The notes beneath the pieces were generated by a model. It worked only from the letters and a program-made list of their open reading frames with translations. It ran no database searches and was not told where the DNA came from. Positions 26,071 through 35,526 of a stretch of DNA of 64,000 nt are shown piece after piece; position 1 is the first letter of the stretch; each line of letters starts with the position of its first letter. Made by a program: the position numbers and the translations under genes. This DNA comes from Flavobacterium sp. SH_e (lineage in GTDB: Bacteria > Bacteroidota > Bacteroidia > Flavobacteriales > Flavobacteriaceae), in assembly GCF_025717045.1 (NCBI RefSeq), contig NZ_JAOVZN010000005.1, positions 248,001-312,000 of the forward strand, written 5' to 3'.

Positions 26071-27021
26071 TTAGCTCCATTCAGGAAACTGGGTTTTGTT
26101 TAAATCCAATTTTTCAATCGCTTTCATGTCAGCATCGTCAAGCTTGAAATCAAATATATTAAGGTTTTCTAGAATATGTGCTTTTTGCGAAGATCTCGGA
26201 ATACTAACAATACCGCGCTGGTAATGCCATCTCAAACTTACCTGTGCCGTAGTCTTTCCATATTTCCTGGCAATCTGAGTTAATACTTCATTTGTAAAAA
26301 GACCATTTCGGCCTTCCGCAAAAGGCGCCCAAGCCTCCATTTGGATATTATGTTGTTTTAACACGTTATAATCATTGGACTGCTGAAAATAAGCATGAGT
26401 TTCAATCTGATTCACTGCAGGTTTTACCTCAGCATAAGATAAAAGATCTTTCAGTTGCTCTGGGCTAAAGTTACTTATTCCTATAGCTCTGATTTTTCCA
26501 GCTTTGTAAAGCTCTTCCATTGCCTTCCACGATCCTTTTACATCTCCTCTTGGACGATGAATTAGGTACAGATCAAGATATTCAAGCCCTAGTTTTCTAA
26601 TCGTTTCTTCAAATCCTTTTTTAGCGTTTTCATAACCAGCATCATCAACCCAAAGTTTTGAAGTAACAAAAAGCTGCTTTCTATCAATTCCGCTTTGTTT
26701 TATTGCCTTCCCTACTTCTACTTCATTTCCATATACTTTAGCGGTGTCAATAAGGCGATAACCTGCCGCGATTGCCTCAACTACAGATTTCTGGCATACA
26801 TCACCGCTTAGTGCGTAAGTTCCAAAGCCGAGTATGGGCATTTTTAAACCGTTATTTAGCTTAACATCTGGAATGCCTTTAGCAACTTTATCCGTCAAGA
26901 CATTTCCAAATAGATCAGGCATGCCAAACATGCCTAGGTAAATTCCAGCAGCTGCTAGTTTTACGCTGCTTTGCAAAAACTTGCGTCGGTTTATTTCGTT
27001 TTTTTGGTTTTGAGAATTCAT
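26071..27021 (-). CDS. Tat-exported aldo/keto reductase
   Basis: The 316-residue protein starts with a twin-arginine signal (NRRKFLQSSVKLAAAG), so it is probably exported folded with its cofactor. The reductase barrel follows: FGTYALSGDVC, the catalytic Asp and Tyr in DTAKVYGNE (about 92-100), Lys in TSKLW and His in LYLIHRPRG. The NADPH-binding end SIPRSSQKAHILENL is intact. It reduces aldehydes or ketones, substrate unknown. Export of this family is less usual than a cytoplasmic location, and the signal is well formed. It is monocistronic with its own terminator. Confidence 0.9.
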   Translation of the reverse strand: MNSQNQKNEINRRKFLQSSVKLAAAGIYLGMFGMPDLFGNVLTDKVAKGIPDVKLNNGLKMPILGFGTYALSGDVCQKSVVEAIAAGYRLIDTAKVYGNEVEVGKAIKQSGIDRKQLFVTSKLWVDDAGYENAKKGFEETIRKLGLEYLDLYLIHRPRGDVKGSWKAMEELYKAGKIRAIGISNFSPEQLKDLLSYAEVKPAVNQIETHAYFQQSNDYNVLKQHNIQMEAWAPFAEGRNGLFTNEVLTQIARKYGKTTAQVSLRWHYQRGIVSIPRSSQKAHILENLNIFDFKLDDADMKAIEKLDLNKTQFPEWS

Positions 27022-27141
27022 GTTTTTTGGTCTAGTTAGTCAATTATAATCAGCTAATAAAAGTATATATTTATTTTAAATAAAATAACTCATTCTGTGA
27101 TAGATTTCTACATCGTCGAATAAGTAATAAAGTCATTTAAA

Positions 27142-27180
27142 AAAATAAAGCCGTACAGAGTTCGATACGGCTTTATTTTT
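27142..27180 (-). terminator. terminator after the hypothetical gene at 27182
   Basis: AATAAAGCCGTA pairs with TACGGCTTTATT across a 10-base loop. T-rich tails are present on both strands. It directly follows the stop codon of the minus-strand gene. Confidence 0.85.
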
Positions 27181-27181
27181 G

Positions 27182-28540
27182 TTACATTTCTTTTAAGTTG
27201 ATTTCTTTTTTCTCTCCATCCTTGTCAAGGGTTACACGCTTCTCTATATTGGCTTTATCCGTATAAGATTGTTTTGCTGTACCATAATTTGTTGTAGAGC
27301 CTTGATAACCGAAATAATTATAATAATTTGTATATCCAGACACGTATGAATAATTATAAGAGTTTGTAAAATCAAAACTTACCATAACAATGTAAGTTCC
27401 TGGCATTAGATCTGCGAACTCAAAATGTCCTTGATCATCATAAACTTTAGCTTTTTTAACCGAATAACCAAAATCGCTATCCAAAGGAACTTCTGGCATC
27501 TTTTTCTGTTTGCGAATTTTCTTGTTCACTTCTAACCATTCTTCATAATAAGCTGAACTTGGAAATATTGTAATTTCGGTACCTCTTGGCGCATATTGTT
27601 TCTTAGCGGTATTAACCAAACCTCCCAATCTTTTACCAGAATCAGATCGCGCGTATGCTGTGCCAATTATAACACCATTTCCGCTCGAAATCTGTCGAGC
27701 AACTTCCTCTTTATTAAATTTGTTTTTAATAGGCTGATAATCCAACTCTTCGTTGACCGTTATCTCCCACATTCCATTGGCCATAGACATTTCTCGCTGC
27801 CATAAACGGTGATCTTTTTTGTCTATAATATAATTGTAAAAAGCATTGGTGCTTTCTTCCAGAACCGATACAATCCATGTTTCATGCTTGCCAGTTCTTG
27901 GAGAATTGTAAACGAAACTTTTAACCTCTTTTATGGTATAATATTCAACAAGCACATTTGACTCATCATTATAATAAAATTGTGGAAAACGGCCTTTATA
28001 TCCTACATCCAATGGCAATGTCCCAATTAAATGATCAGTCCAGTTGAAGTCAAAAAATTCTTGAGTAGGTTTTAGTTTCAGTTTTTTATCTTTTTTGGTT
28101 TTCTTCGAATAAAAATTACCTGTAATCGTTTCGCCAAAGTTAAGGTTCAGTTTTGCATTTTTGGTTTCATCAGAATAACTTATTGCTTTCAATGTTAGCG
28201 CATCTGCTGTACTAATACGTGTGGTTGGTTTTCCATTGTCTTTTGGAGTAAAAGTATTGTCTAAAGTCAATTGATTGTTAGCCAAAACAATATCGTAGGT
28301 CAATGCTCCCATATTTTTCCATTCTGTACCTTTTACATAATAAACGGTATAGAGTGATTTTCCGGGTTTGATATACTTGGTATTGATATCCTTACTGCCC
28401 GGTATAATTTCTTTTTGGCTGAATGCAAAAAATGGAAGCAGCATTATTACGTACAAAAGCTGTTTTACCAAAATTGCTTTTATATTTTTTAAAAATGTTA
28501 ATTTCATTAATAAAAAACGATCTAAACTGTTAACTTTCAT
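27182..28540 (-). CDS. secreted hypothetical protein with a DUF3108-like N-terminus and a carboxypeptidase-regulatory-like end
   Basis: The 452-residue product has a signal peptide ending FFAFSQ, whether it starts at MKVNSLD or at MKLTFLK (28507). Residues 50-260 form a beta-rich part with TVYYVKGTEWKNMGALTYDIVLAN, similar in outline to DUF3108 lipocalin-like domains. The last 110 residues read VYDDQGHFEFADLMPGTYIV, like a carboxypeptidase-regulatory or transthyretin-like beta-sandwich, followed by a Tyr-rich stretch. No enzyme motif is seen. The function is unknown; a periplasmic or cell-surface role is inferred. Confidence 0.7.
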   Translation of the reverse strand: MKVNSLDRFLLMKLTFLKNIKAILVKQLLYVIMLLPFFAFSQKEIIPGSKDINTKYIKPGKSLYTVYYVKGTEWKNMGALTYDIVLANNQLTLDNTFTPKDNGKPTTRISTADALTLKAISYSDETKNAKLNLNFGETITGNFYSKKTKKDKKLKLKPTQEFFDFNWTDHLIGTLPLDVGYKGRFPQFYYNDESNVLVEYYTIKEVKSFVYNSPRTGKHETWIVSVLEESTNAFYNYIIDKKDHRLWQREMSMANGMWEITVNEELDYQPIKNKFNKEEVARQISSGNGVIIGTAYARSDSGKRLGGLVNTAKKQYAPRGTEITIFPSSAYYEEWLEVNKKIRKQKKMPEVPLDSDFGYSVKKAKVYDDQGHFEFADLMPGTYIVMVSFDFTNSYNYSYVSGYTNYYNYFGYQGSTTNYGTAKQSYTDKANIEKRVTLDKDGEKKEINLKEM

Positions 28541-28641
28541 TGGGATTTATTTGATTAGCCACAAATTTACTGACGCCAAATACAGAAAACAATACCTGAT
28601 TTCATGGTTATTTTCCTCCCAATCGCACCCATTTGTAATCT

Positions 28642-29208
28642 TTATTCCGTTACAGAATCAACCAGAATCTTTTTCTTGATTTTCTCCACTCCCCTTTCTT
28701 TTATTAATTCTACTGCATCGAGCATTTTGGTTAAATGAATATAAGGCGTCATCAAATCAGGATCTGGATCTGCGGCATGAGGCGACAATGAAAACTCTAG
28801 AACTTGATATAGAAATAATTCAAATTCTTGGAGCGTTTTTTCATTAAATGCGTTTTGAAATACTATAAAAGGATTATCGTATTCTTCCTTAGTTAGAGAA
28901 GAAAGCTGAAAAGCCTTTTCTTGTGGCAAAGATTCTTTTACGTTCCATTTTTTACTTTTCTCTTTTAAACAGCAACAAACTCTGAGGAATGATTTGAGAA
29001 CCGAATACAAAATAAAAACATCTGAAGGATTCTCCTGTTTGTAGACTTTTGTTTTATAGCAGTAAATTACCGCTTCGCTTAAAATTTGTTTATAATAATC
29101 GAGATGTGCATAGGCAAAAAAGGCATTAATTACCTTAAATGGATTTCCTTCTATATTTCCTGCCCAAAAGCTGGTTTCGAAATACATTTTATTCTTTTTC
29201 ATAGTCAA
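28642..29208 (-). CDS. hypothetical protein
   Basis: The 188-residue product starts MTMKKNKMYFETSFWAGN, or MKKNK two codons later, and has no signal peptide. It is mostly helical, with a Cys-rich FLRVCCCLKEKSKKW in the middle and a helical C-terminus (YIHLTKMLDAVELIKERG). I do not recognise the family. It is divergent from the XRE regulator gene at 29383 and could be under its control, but no site is evident. Confidence 0.65.
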   Translation of the reverse strand: MTMKKNKMYFETSFWAGNIEGNPFKVINAFFAYAHLDYYKQILSEAVIYCYKTKVYKQENPSDVFILYSVLKSFLRVCCCLKEKSKKWNVKESLPQEKAFQLSSLTKEEYDNPFIVFQNAFNEKTLQEFELFLYQVLEFSLSPHAADPDPDLMTPYIHLTKMLDAVELIKERGVEKIKKKILVDSVTE

Positions 29209-29382
29209 TAGATTTAATTTATGTAGCGAAATTCTTCTATTTCAAAAGAATAAACTATTCAAAAACTAGATATATTATTCTGACAAAAAAGACTCTTTTT
29301 TGCGATATTTTTTTATCTTTGAAACTCATGATTTTTAGCCAAATGGCTTTATCTTTGATCTTTTAGAAAACCAATATTCATT

Positions 29383-29802
29383 ATGGAACAGAAAATACAT
29401 CAGGGAAGAAACGTAAAACGTTTTAGAGAAATGCTTAACATAAAGCAGGAAGCTTTAGCTTATGATCTGGGAGAAGACTGGAACCAAAAGAAAATTTCTA
29501 TGCTGGAGCAGAAAGATGTAATTGAAGACAGTTTGCTAAAACAAATTTCAGCTGTATTGAAAATTCCTGTTGAAGCTTTTCAGAATTTTGATGAGGAACA
29601 AGCTATAAATATTATTTCTAATACTTATTCATTCGAAGATTTTAAAGATAATGCCGTTGCTTCTGGATTTAGCTACCAACCATCTTTCAATCCTGTTGAC
29701 AAAATTGTTCAACTATATGATGAAAAAATTGCTTTGTATGAAAGGATGTTGAAGGAAAAAGAGGAAATGATGGTGAGGTTGGAGAAATTGATTGGGAAAT
29801 AG
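29383..29802 (+). CDS. XRE-type helix-turn-helix regulator
   Basis: The 139-residue protein has an N-terminal XRE helix-turn-helix (GRNVKRFREMLNIKQEALAYDLGEDWNQKKISMLEQ, residues 7-42), with EDSLLKQISAVLKIPVEAF completing the five-helix fold. The C-terminal 35 residues are a charged coiled coil (YDEKIALYERMLKEKEEMMVRLEKLI), likely for dimerisation. This small architecture is frequent in Bacteroidota and its target is usually unknown. It is followed by a strong terminator and then the IS3 element. Confidence 0.88.
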   Translation: MEQKIHQGRNVKRFREMLNIKQEALAYDLGEDWNQKKISMLEQKDVIEDSLLKQISAVLKIPVEAFQNFDEEQAINIISNTYSFEDFKDNAVASGFSYQPSFNPVDKIVQLYDEKIALYERMLKEKEEMMVRLEKLIGK

Positions 29803-29829
29803 TTATTTATAAAGATATATTGATTTTGG

Positions 29830-29857
29830 AAAGAGACTTTAAAGTCTCTTTTTTATT
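29830..29857 (+). terminator. rho-independent terminator after the XRE gene
   Basis: AAGAGACTTT and AAAGTCTCTT form a perfect palindromic stem, followed by a T-rich tail. It starts 28 bases after the stop codon. Confidence 0.85.
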
Positions 29858-29872
29858 TTGATTATATTCAAA

Positions 29873-31083
29873 TGTAAATCAGTAATACATAATAGTAATA
29901 AATGATGGGATCAATACAAAAAAAATACACATCTGACTTTAAAAAGAATGCAGTTCTTCTCAGTTATGGAAAAAAAAGTGTTAATGAAGCTGCTAAAGAA
30001 CTTGACATCACACCAAAATTACTATCAAAATGGAGAGTAACCTACCAACAATATAAAGAAGGAAGTTTTCCAGGAAAAGGTAAAAAAAGAGTTTACTATG
30101 ATGATTTAAAGATTTTTGAGCTAGAAAAAAAACTTGTAGAATCAAAATTGAGATTAAACATAATTAAGGAAGGAATAAAATTTAAACATGAAGGCAAAAA
30201 GGCAATTTACAATTTTATCAATCAGAATAAAAAGAAATATCCGATTACCATAATGTGTAATGTTTTAGGAGTTTCCACTTCAATGTACAATTTAAGAATC
30301 CAACATCCATTATCAAAAAGAGAAATCCAATTAAACCAATTCAAAGAGGCAATTACTTCTATCTTCTATGAATTTAAGCAATATAAAGGTTGTGTATTAA
30401 TTGCAAGAGAGCTAAATAAAAGAGGATTGCAAATCTCCGAAGATCAAGTTACATTTTTCATGAACCAACTGGGGCTTAAACGCAAAGTCAAAAGGAAATA
30501 CAAAGTAACTACAGATTCTAAACATAATCTATACATTCCGCCAAATATACTTAACAGAAATTTTACCGCAGTTAAACCTTCACAAGTTTGGGTTTCAGAC
30601 ATCACTTATTTGCAGATTGATAAACGCTTTTTGTATCTAACTGTAATTATAGACCTTTATGATCGTAAAATAGTTGGCTGGAATATTAGTTCTGGACTTT
30701 CAACTAATACAACTATTTTACCTGCATGGAAAATGGCAGGAAATAACCGCCAAATAAAAGAAGGCTTATTATTCCACTCTGACCGAGGAACACAATACGC
30801 GAATAAAATTTTCTCCTCTATTTTAAAAGAGAACAACTGTATTCAAAGCATGAGTCGAAAAGGTAATAGTGTGGATAATGCAGTTGCCGAAAGCTTTTTT
30901 AATTCTTTAAAAAGAGAATTAATAAAAAAGCAGACAAGATTATTATCTCCGAAAGAAATGAGAGCAGAAATATTTGATTATATCGAAAACTGGTACAACA
31001 AGAAAAGAAGACATTCTTCACTTAATTATAAAACCATTGAAGAATTCAATCAAGAAATCTGATTTAAAAAAAATACGTTTACA
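29873..31083. mobile_element. IS3-type insertion sequence
   Basis: The element is proposed from an intact transposase gene and possible ends: TGTAAATCAGTA on the left (29873) and, read inwards from 31083, TGTAAACGTA on the right. The ends match for six bases and then align only with gaps. They begin TG and end CA, as IS3 elements do. No target duplication was found next to these ends, so the boundaries are tentative. Confidence 0.45.
29902..31062 (+). CDS. IS3-family transposase, single fused frame
   Basis: The 386-residue protein combines the OrfA and OrfB functions of IS3 elements in one frame. The OrfA-like helix-turn-helix is at residues 5-40 (YTSDFKKNAVLLSYG, ITPKLLSKW), then a coiled region, HTH_21 at about 125-195, and the rve integrase core. 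The DDE residues are visible: Asp in VWVSDITYLQ, Asp in LLFHSDRGTQYA and Glu in NAVAESFFNSLKRE. The C-terminal WYNKKRRHSSLNY is the usual ending. Most IS3 relatives need a frameshift between two frames, and none is needed here. It looks functional. Confidence 0.93.
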   Translation: MMGSIQKKYTSDFKKNAVLLSYGKKSVNEAAKELDITPKLLSKWRVTYQQYKEGSFPGKGKKRVYYDDLKIFELEKKLVESKLRLNIIKEGIKFKHEGKKAIYNFINQNKKKYPITIMCNVLGVSTSMYNLRIQHPLSKREIQLNQFKEAITSIFYEFKQYKGCVLIARELNKRGLQISEDQVTFFMNQLGLKRKVKRKYKVTTDSKHNLYIPPNILNRNFTAVKPSQVWVSDITYLQIDKRFLYLTVIIDLYDRKIVGWNISSGLSTNTTILPAWKMAGNNRQIKEGLLFHSDRGTQYANKIFSSILKENNCIQSMSRKGNSVDNAVAESFFNSLKRELIKKQTRLLSPKEMRAEIFDYIENWYNKKRRHSSLNYKTIEEFNQEI

Positions 31084-31086
31084 GTA

Positions 31087-31704
31087 ATGAAACAAAGCAA
31101 AAAAAGTTATAATAATGATTTCAAATTAAAAATCGTAAAGTTAAGTTTTGAAAAAAGAAAACAAGAAGACCTCGCAAAAGAATTCAACATAACAAGCAAC
31201 TCGATTATAAACTGGCGAAAAAATTTTATTATTAATGGTGAAGAAAATTTTTCTTTATTAGGAAAAACAAAACTAACGGAACAGGAAAAAAAAATATACG
31301 CTCTTAAAACAGAAATAAAAAAAACGGATATTAAATTTGACATTATAAATGGTGCAATAGATTACCTAAATAAAGGATTACCAGCGACATATCAATATAT
31401 AAAAGAAAATGAAAAAAAATACTCAAGTTATCTAATGTGTTCAACACTTGGTATTAGTTTAGATAGTTACAAAAAGTGGAAAAACAATTATATTTCCGAA
31501 AGGAAAAAATGGAAAATAAAACTAAAAGAAGAAATTACTTCTATATTTATCAACTCAAAAATGCGTTACGGATCCATGCGTATAGCAGTTGAACTTCAAA
31601 AATCAGGTAATAAAGTATCAGCTGACACAGTACTTAATTGCATGCGTGAATTAAACTTATATGCTTTGGAAAAAAACAACAAACCCGATCGCGCGAATTT
31701 GTAA
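31087..31704 (+). pseudogene. truncated IS3-type transposase, OrfA and HTH_21 parts only
   Basis: This 205-codon frame is similar in layout to the preceding transposase: helix-turn-helix (YNNDFKLKIVKLSFEKRKQEDLA, SNSIINWRKNF) and HTH_21 (RYGSMRIAVELQKSGNKVSADTVLNCMRELNLYAL). It then ends where the DDE core should begin. It starts 24 bases after the intact transposase stop. The last codons and following DNA (31688-31715) are GC-rich and unlike the rest, suggesting the break was caused by another insertion or recombination. It cannot transpose alone; it could act as a DNA-binding inhibitor, but decay is the simpler view. Confidence 0.75.
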
Positions 31705-31733
31705 TCCGTGCCCGCAAAGTATATCTTAACAGA

Positions 31734-31769
31734 CAAAAAAAATGCGCAAAGTCAAAGACATTTGCGCAA
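31734..31769 (-). terminator. minus-strand terminator for the permease gene
   Basis: TGCGCAAA and TTTGCGCA form an 8-bp stem with a 10-base loop. On the minus strand a run of eight T follows. Confidence 0.8.
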
Positions 31770-31815
31770 CTTTTCAGTTTATACTTTTCGGAAAGTGAGA
31801 AAAGTAAAAGCTTAT

Positions 31816-33240
31816 TTATTCCTTCGTTTTAAAAACCTTATAAAACACAAAAAGAATCCCCAGCCAAATCGGAATTAATTCTACAGATATCTTCATATTC
31901 GTCATCCACATAATGGATAAAATACCTAATAAAAATATGAAACAGATATAATTGCTTACAGGATAAAATATAGAAGCAAACTTCGTTTTGGTGTTTTCTC
32001 TGTCTTTGGCGCGTCTAAATTGCAGATGCGTGTACGAAATCATAACCCAGTTAATCACTAAGCAAGACACTACTAAAGACATTAAAATACTAAAAGCTTC
32101 TTCTGGAATTACTTTATTGATTAAAATACAGATCGCAGCAAAACAAGAAGAAATTAAAATAGCATTAACTGGAACTGATTGTTTGTTTAGCTTCTTTAAA
32201 AATTGAGGAGCACTTCCTTGATCTGCTAAACCAAATAACATTCGCGAGTTACTGTATACGCTACTATTGTATACTGATAAAGCTGCGGTTAATACAATTA
32301 AATTAAGCACATTAGCGATAAGACTTGTAAAAAATATTTTGCGTCCAAAAAGCTCAAATTCCATTCCGTTCAAGTTTTGAAAAACCATCACAAACGGACT
32401 GCTGTCTGTCGTAATTTGTCTCCAAGGCGACAAAGCAAATAAAATGACCAATGCGCCAACATAAAATATAAGAATTCTATAAATAACCTGATTGGTCGCT
32501 TTTGGAATGTTTTTTTCTGGATTTTCTGCTTCAGCGGCAGTAATTCCAATTAGTTCTAAACCGCCAAAAGAGAACATAATCAAAGCCATTGCTGACAATA
32601 AACCTTGAAAATCTCCAGTTGCCGTTTTTTCGAAGAAACCTTTTGGAAAGAAACCTCCATCGTTATACAAATTATTAATTGTAGCGTGCTCTCCTCCTGT
32701 TCCGCTTATTAGCAAATATGCACCAAAAAGAATCATAGCAATAATAGCCACAACTTTTATAATTGAAAACCAAAATTCAGTTTCTCCGTACACTTTTACA
32801 GAGGCAAAATTCAAGGCATTAATAACCAGAAAGAAAAATAAACTGGATGCCCAAAGCGGAATTTCGGGCCACCAAAACTGTACATAAACCCCAATGGCTG
32901 TAAGTTCGGCCATACTAACGAGAATATACAAAATCCAATAATTCCAGCCTGATGCAAAACCTGCAAATGAGCCGCAATATTTATAAGCAAAATAGCTAAA
33001 GCTTCCTGATACAGGTTCTTCCACAACCATTTCGCCAAGCTGTCTCATAATAAAGAAAGCGATAATTCCGGCAATAGCATATCCTAAAATAACAGATGGC
33101 CCTGCTAATACGGCCGCTGGACCAATGCCAAGGAAAAGACCTGTTCCTATAGATCCGCCTAAGGCAATTAACTGAATGTGTCTATTAGTTAGTCCACGTT
33201 TAAGCTGATTCTCTTCTACAGCATCATGATTATTTTTCAC
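31816..33240 (-). CDS. amino-acid permease, APC superfamily (AAT type)
   Basis: The 474-residue integral membrane protein has about 12 hydrophobic helices. The family opening is clear: LTNRHIQLIALGGSIGTGLFLGIGPA, then GPSVILGYAIAGIIAFFIMRQLGEM and FSFGGLELIGITAAEAENPEKNIPKA. These match AroP/PheP/GabP-like amino-acid:proton symporters, which import aromatic, branched or related amino acids across the inner membrane. The exact substrate is not predictable. Monocistronic, with a terminator at 31734-31769. Confidence 0.93.
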   Translation of the reverse strand: MKNNHDAVEENQLKRGLTNRHIQLIALGGSIGTGLFLGIGPAAVLAGPSVILGYAIAGIIAFFIMRQLGEMVVEEPVSGSFSYFAYKYCGSFAGFASGWNYWILYILVSMAELTAIGVYVQFWWPEIPLWASSLFFFLVINALNFASVKVYGETEFWFSIIKVVAIIAMILFGAYLLISGTGGEHATINNLYNDGGFFPKGFFEKTATGDFQGLLSAMALIMFSFGGLELIGITAAEAENPEKNIPKATNQVIYRILIFYVGALVILFALSPWRQITTDSSPFVMVFQNLNGMEFELFGRKIFFTSLIANVLNLIVLTAALSVYNSSVYSNSRMLFGLADQGSAPQFLKKLNKQSVPVNAILISSCFAAICILINKVIPEEAFSILMSLVVSCLVINWVMISYTHLQFRRAKDRENTKTKFASIFYPVSNYICFIFLLGILSIMWMTNMKISVELIPIWLGILFVFYKVFKTKE

Positions 33241-33447
33241 AGATTATGTTTTAAAGGTATTTAAATGTATTCAGAAATGTATAAAAAGCGAAGATAAGTT
33301 AAAAAAGGAATCGTACAAAGCTTCTTTCTGTAGCATCTGTCAGAATTAGCTATAAATAGTTCAGTTTTGCCCATTTGCAGGATAAATTTAAAACAGAAAA
33401 GTCCATCCGCGTGCGAATGAACTTTCCAATAAATTATTAAAAAACAA

Positions 33448-34968
33448 CTATTGTCTCCCAGGACCTGTACTGCCTCCAATTTTTGTTACCATAGACGTCA
33501 ACGTAAAACTTGAGGATAATGTAGGATTGCTAAAAGTTCCTCCTAAATATAATCCATTAAACTCCGTTGCATTACTAACGCTAGAAACCGTTACCAATTT
33601 ATAAGTTTTACCCGAACTGAATGCACTGCCAGACAATAATAAGGTCGTAAAACTTGCAGGCGATTTAAATGTCATTACCTCTGCGTTATCACTATTTAGT
33701 ACGCTATATATAGTACCAGAATTTCCACCGTCTAGTATAGCAGAAGCCTGTGTAGATACGCTTGCCGTTGGTGAACTGGTTGCTCCTCCAGCACCAATTA
33801 GCAATCCGCCCGTAATTTTAAATGTATTACTATCGCAATCAAAACCTTCTTCAGGGCTTTTAGCTCCTATCGCAAAGATTTTTCCGCCCGTTACGGTAAG
33901 CGTACCATTAGAATCAATTCCATCATTTGTTGTACTGTAAGCAACAATAGTTCCTCCATTAATGTAAATTGCATCTCCAGCGTTGATTGCGTCATCAACC
34001 GCTTTGATATAGATTTCTCCGTCATTGATTGTCAAGGTGCTTTTACTTTCTATTCCTTCTCCTCCTTCACCTGTTGTGGTAACATTAATAGTACCGCCAT
34101 TAATTACAACATAAGGATCAATTGTGTCATCGGTATCGTATGAAGCAACTATTCCGTCATCAGCAACAGTAGCAGTGATTGTTCCATCATTGATGATAAT
34201 ATGTCCTTCTTCGGCTTCGATACCATCGCTTGAAGCATTAATATTCAAAGTGCCTCCGTCGATATAAACCGCATCGTTTGCATGAATACCATCTGAAGAA
34301 GCTTTTGTTATATTAATCGTACCGCTTTGCACACGTATGTAGTCATCTGATACAATAGCATGTTTATTGTTTCCTACAATATTCAGAGTTCCGCTGCCTG
34401 AAAAAATAAGTTGGCCTTCGCTAAAAAAAGTTCCCTTTTGGTCTTCTGTAGAAGTAGCATAAGTTGTTCCATCTTCTAATGTGTTTGTTCCGCTAACGAC
34501 AATAAAAGCACGTTTACCTGACTGGATATTTATTGCTGGTCCGTCATTATTCTTGATAGAAACGTCACTTAAAGTAAGCTTATATTTTTTATCACTGTAG
34601 ATTTTAAGCATTCCATCTGTAGTGCTTCCAATTACTTCATAAGCTACTTCAGCAACTGAAGAAGTAACAGTAACATCTGCCCCAGAAATGGCAATTGTAA
34701 CTCCAGCGACTTCATTTTCTGCCGTTGCACTTGTACCATTAAAGATTATTTTTACTGTAGATGAAAACGTTGAATTTGCAAGTATATCGTCGTCGTCTGC
34801 CCCAGTTTCTGATGAGCCTTCGGCAGTTCCCTTTGCAGCAGTTGCACTTATTGTAACAGGATTATCTGTGGTAATAGTATCATCATCATCTGAATCGTTG
34901 TCTTTTGAACAGGATATAGTAAAAACTCCTAAAAATAGACAGAAATAGAAATAGGTTTTGGCTTTCAT
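33448..34968 (-). CDS. Cthe_2159-like carbohydrate-binding beta-helix lipoprotein
   Basis: The 506-residue product starts with a lipoprotein signal (LGVFTISCSKDND, Cys about residue 20) and an Asp-rich linker. From residue 150 to 430 the sequence is a run of short parallel beta-helix turns of the type GTINITKASSDGIHANDAVYIDGG, GTLNINASSDGIEAEEG and GTITATVADDGI, rich in Asp for calcium. This is the pattern of the Cthe_2159/DUF4353 family, which binds acidic polysaccharides. The C-terminus has a smaller beta domain. It is probably displayed at the cell surface. No lyase catalytic residues were identified. Confidence 0.88.
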   Translation of the reverse strand: MKAKTYFYFCLFLGVFTISCSKDNDSDDDDTITTDNPVTISATAAKGTAEGSSETGADDDDILANSTFSSTVKIIFNGTSATAENEVAGVTIAISGADVTVTSSVAEVAYEVIGSTTDGMLKIYSDKKYKLTLSDVSIKNNDGPAINIQSGKRAFIVVSGTNTLEDGTTYATSTEDQKGTFFSEGQLIFSGSGTLNIVGNNKHAIVSDDYIRVQSGTINITKASSDGIHANDAVYIDGGTLNINASSDGIEAEEGHIIINDGTITATVADDGIVASYDTDDTIDPYVVINGGTINVTTTGEGGEGIESKSTLTINDGEIYIKAVDDAINAGDAIYINGGTIVAYSTTNDGIDSNGTLTVTGGKIFAIGAKSPEEGFDCDSNTFKITGGLLIGAGGATSSPTASVSTQASAILDGGNSGTIYSVLNSDNAEVMTFKSPASFTTLLLSGSAFSSGKTYKLVTVSSVSNATEFNGLYLGGTFSNPTLSSSFTLTSMVTKIGGSTGPGRQ

Positions 34969-35526
34969 CTTATTGGGTATTTATAAAATTAATAATTATG
35001 AAATGAAAATCTAAACAAGAATTATGGTAAAATTTCCAATGTAGTTTAAGAATCGATAACAATAATAAAGTCTAATATGCTTATTTAGTTATTAGTTACA
35101 AAAATCTAAATTATATTAAATTTGAAGTAAGGCGAAATAAAATATATCAATGGAAGTATTCTCTAGACAGATTTCGCAACTATGTCGACTTTACCTTTAC
35201 ATTCTTTTTGAAAACAGTAAAACAAGTCACTAAATAAAGGCTTTAGAGAAATCTAGAGCTTTTTTGATTATAATTCTCTTGGTTTCGAAAGACTAAAAAC
35301 CAATAACAACCATTTAAAAACCAGTATTTTAACCACTTAAAAAAGGGGAAAATCCCCCTTTTCTGGTAGGCTTACATTTATCTAATTTAGTCAAATCTTA
35401 AAGCCTTGTTTTAAGCATCAGTTTAAAGCATAGTCAGAAGCCCTATTTCAAGTTACAATCTTCGCCCTACACCTTATTCCTTTCCATAAAATTTCATTTA
35501 GCATTTATAATAAATTTTGTCAAAAG
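34969..35526. other. 558-base intergenic region upstream of the eCIS operon
   Basis: No gene is seen. It separates the divergently oriented beta-helix gene from the eCIS operon, so it should hold promoters for both. A TAAATTTG (35117-35124) fits the -7 consensus in the plus direction, about 400 bases before the first eCIS gene, with no clear TTG partner. A GC-rich hairpin lies at 35339-35364. A long leader is therefore possible. Confidence 0.4.
35339..35364. terminator. GC hairpin in the eCIS leader, possible terminator or attenuator
   Basis: AAAAAAGGGG pairs with CCCCCTTTT across a short A-rich loop. It stands out in AT-rich DNA. On the minus strand a T6 run follows, so it can end transcription that comes from the right. 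On the plus strand the T tail is short, so it may be weak or conditional. Confidence 0.45.
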
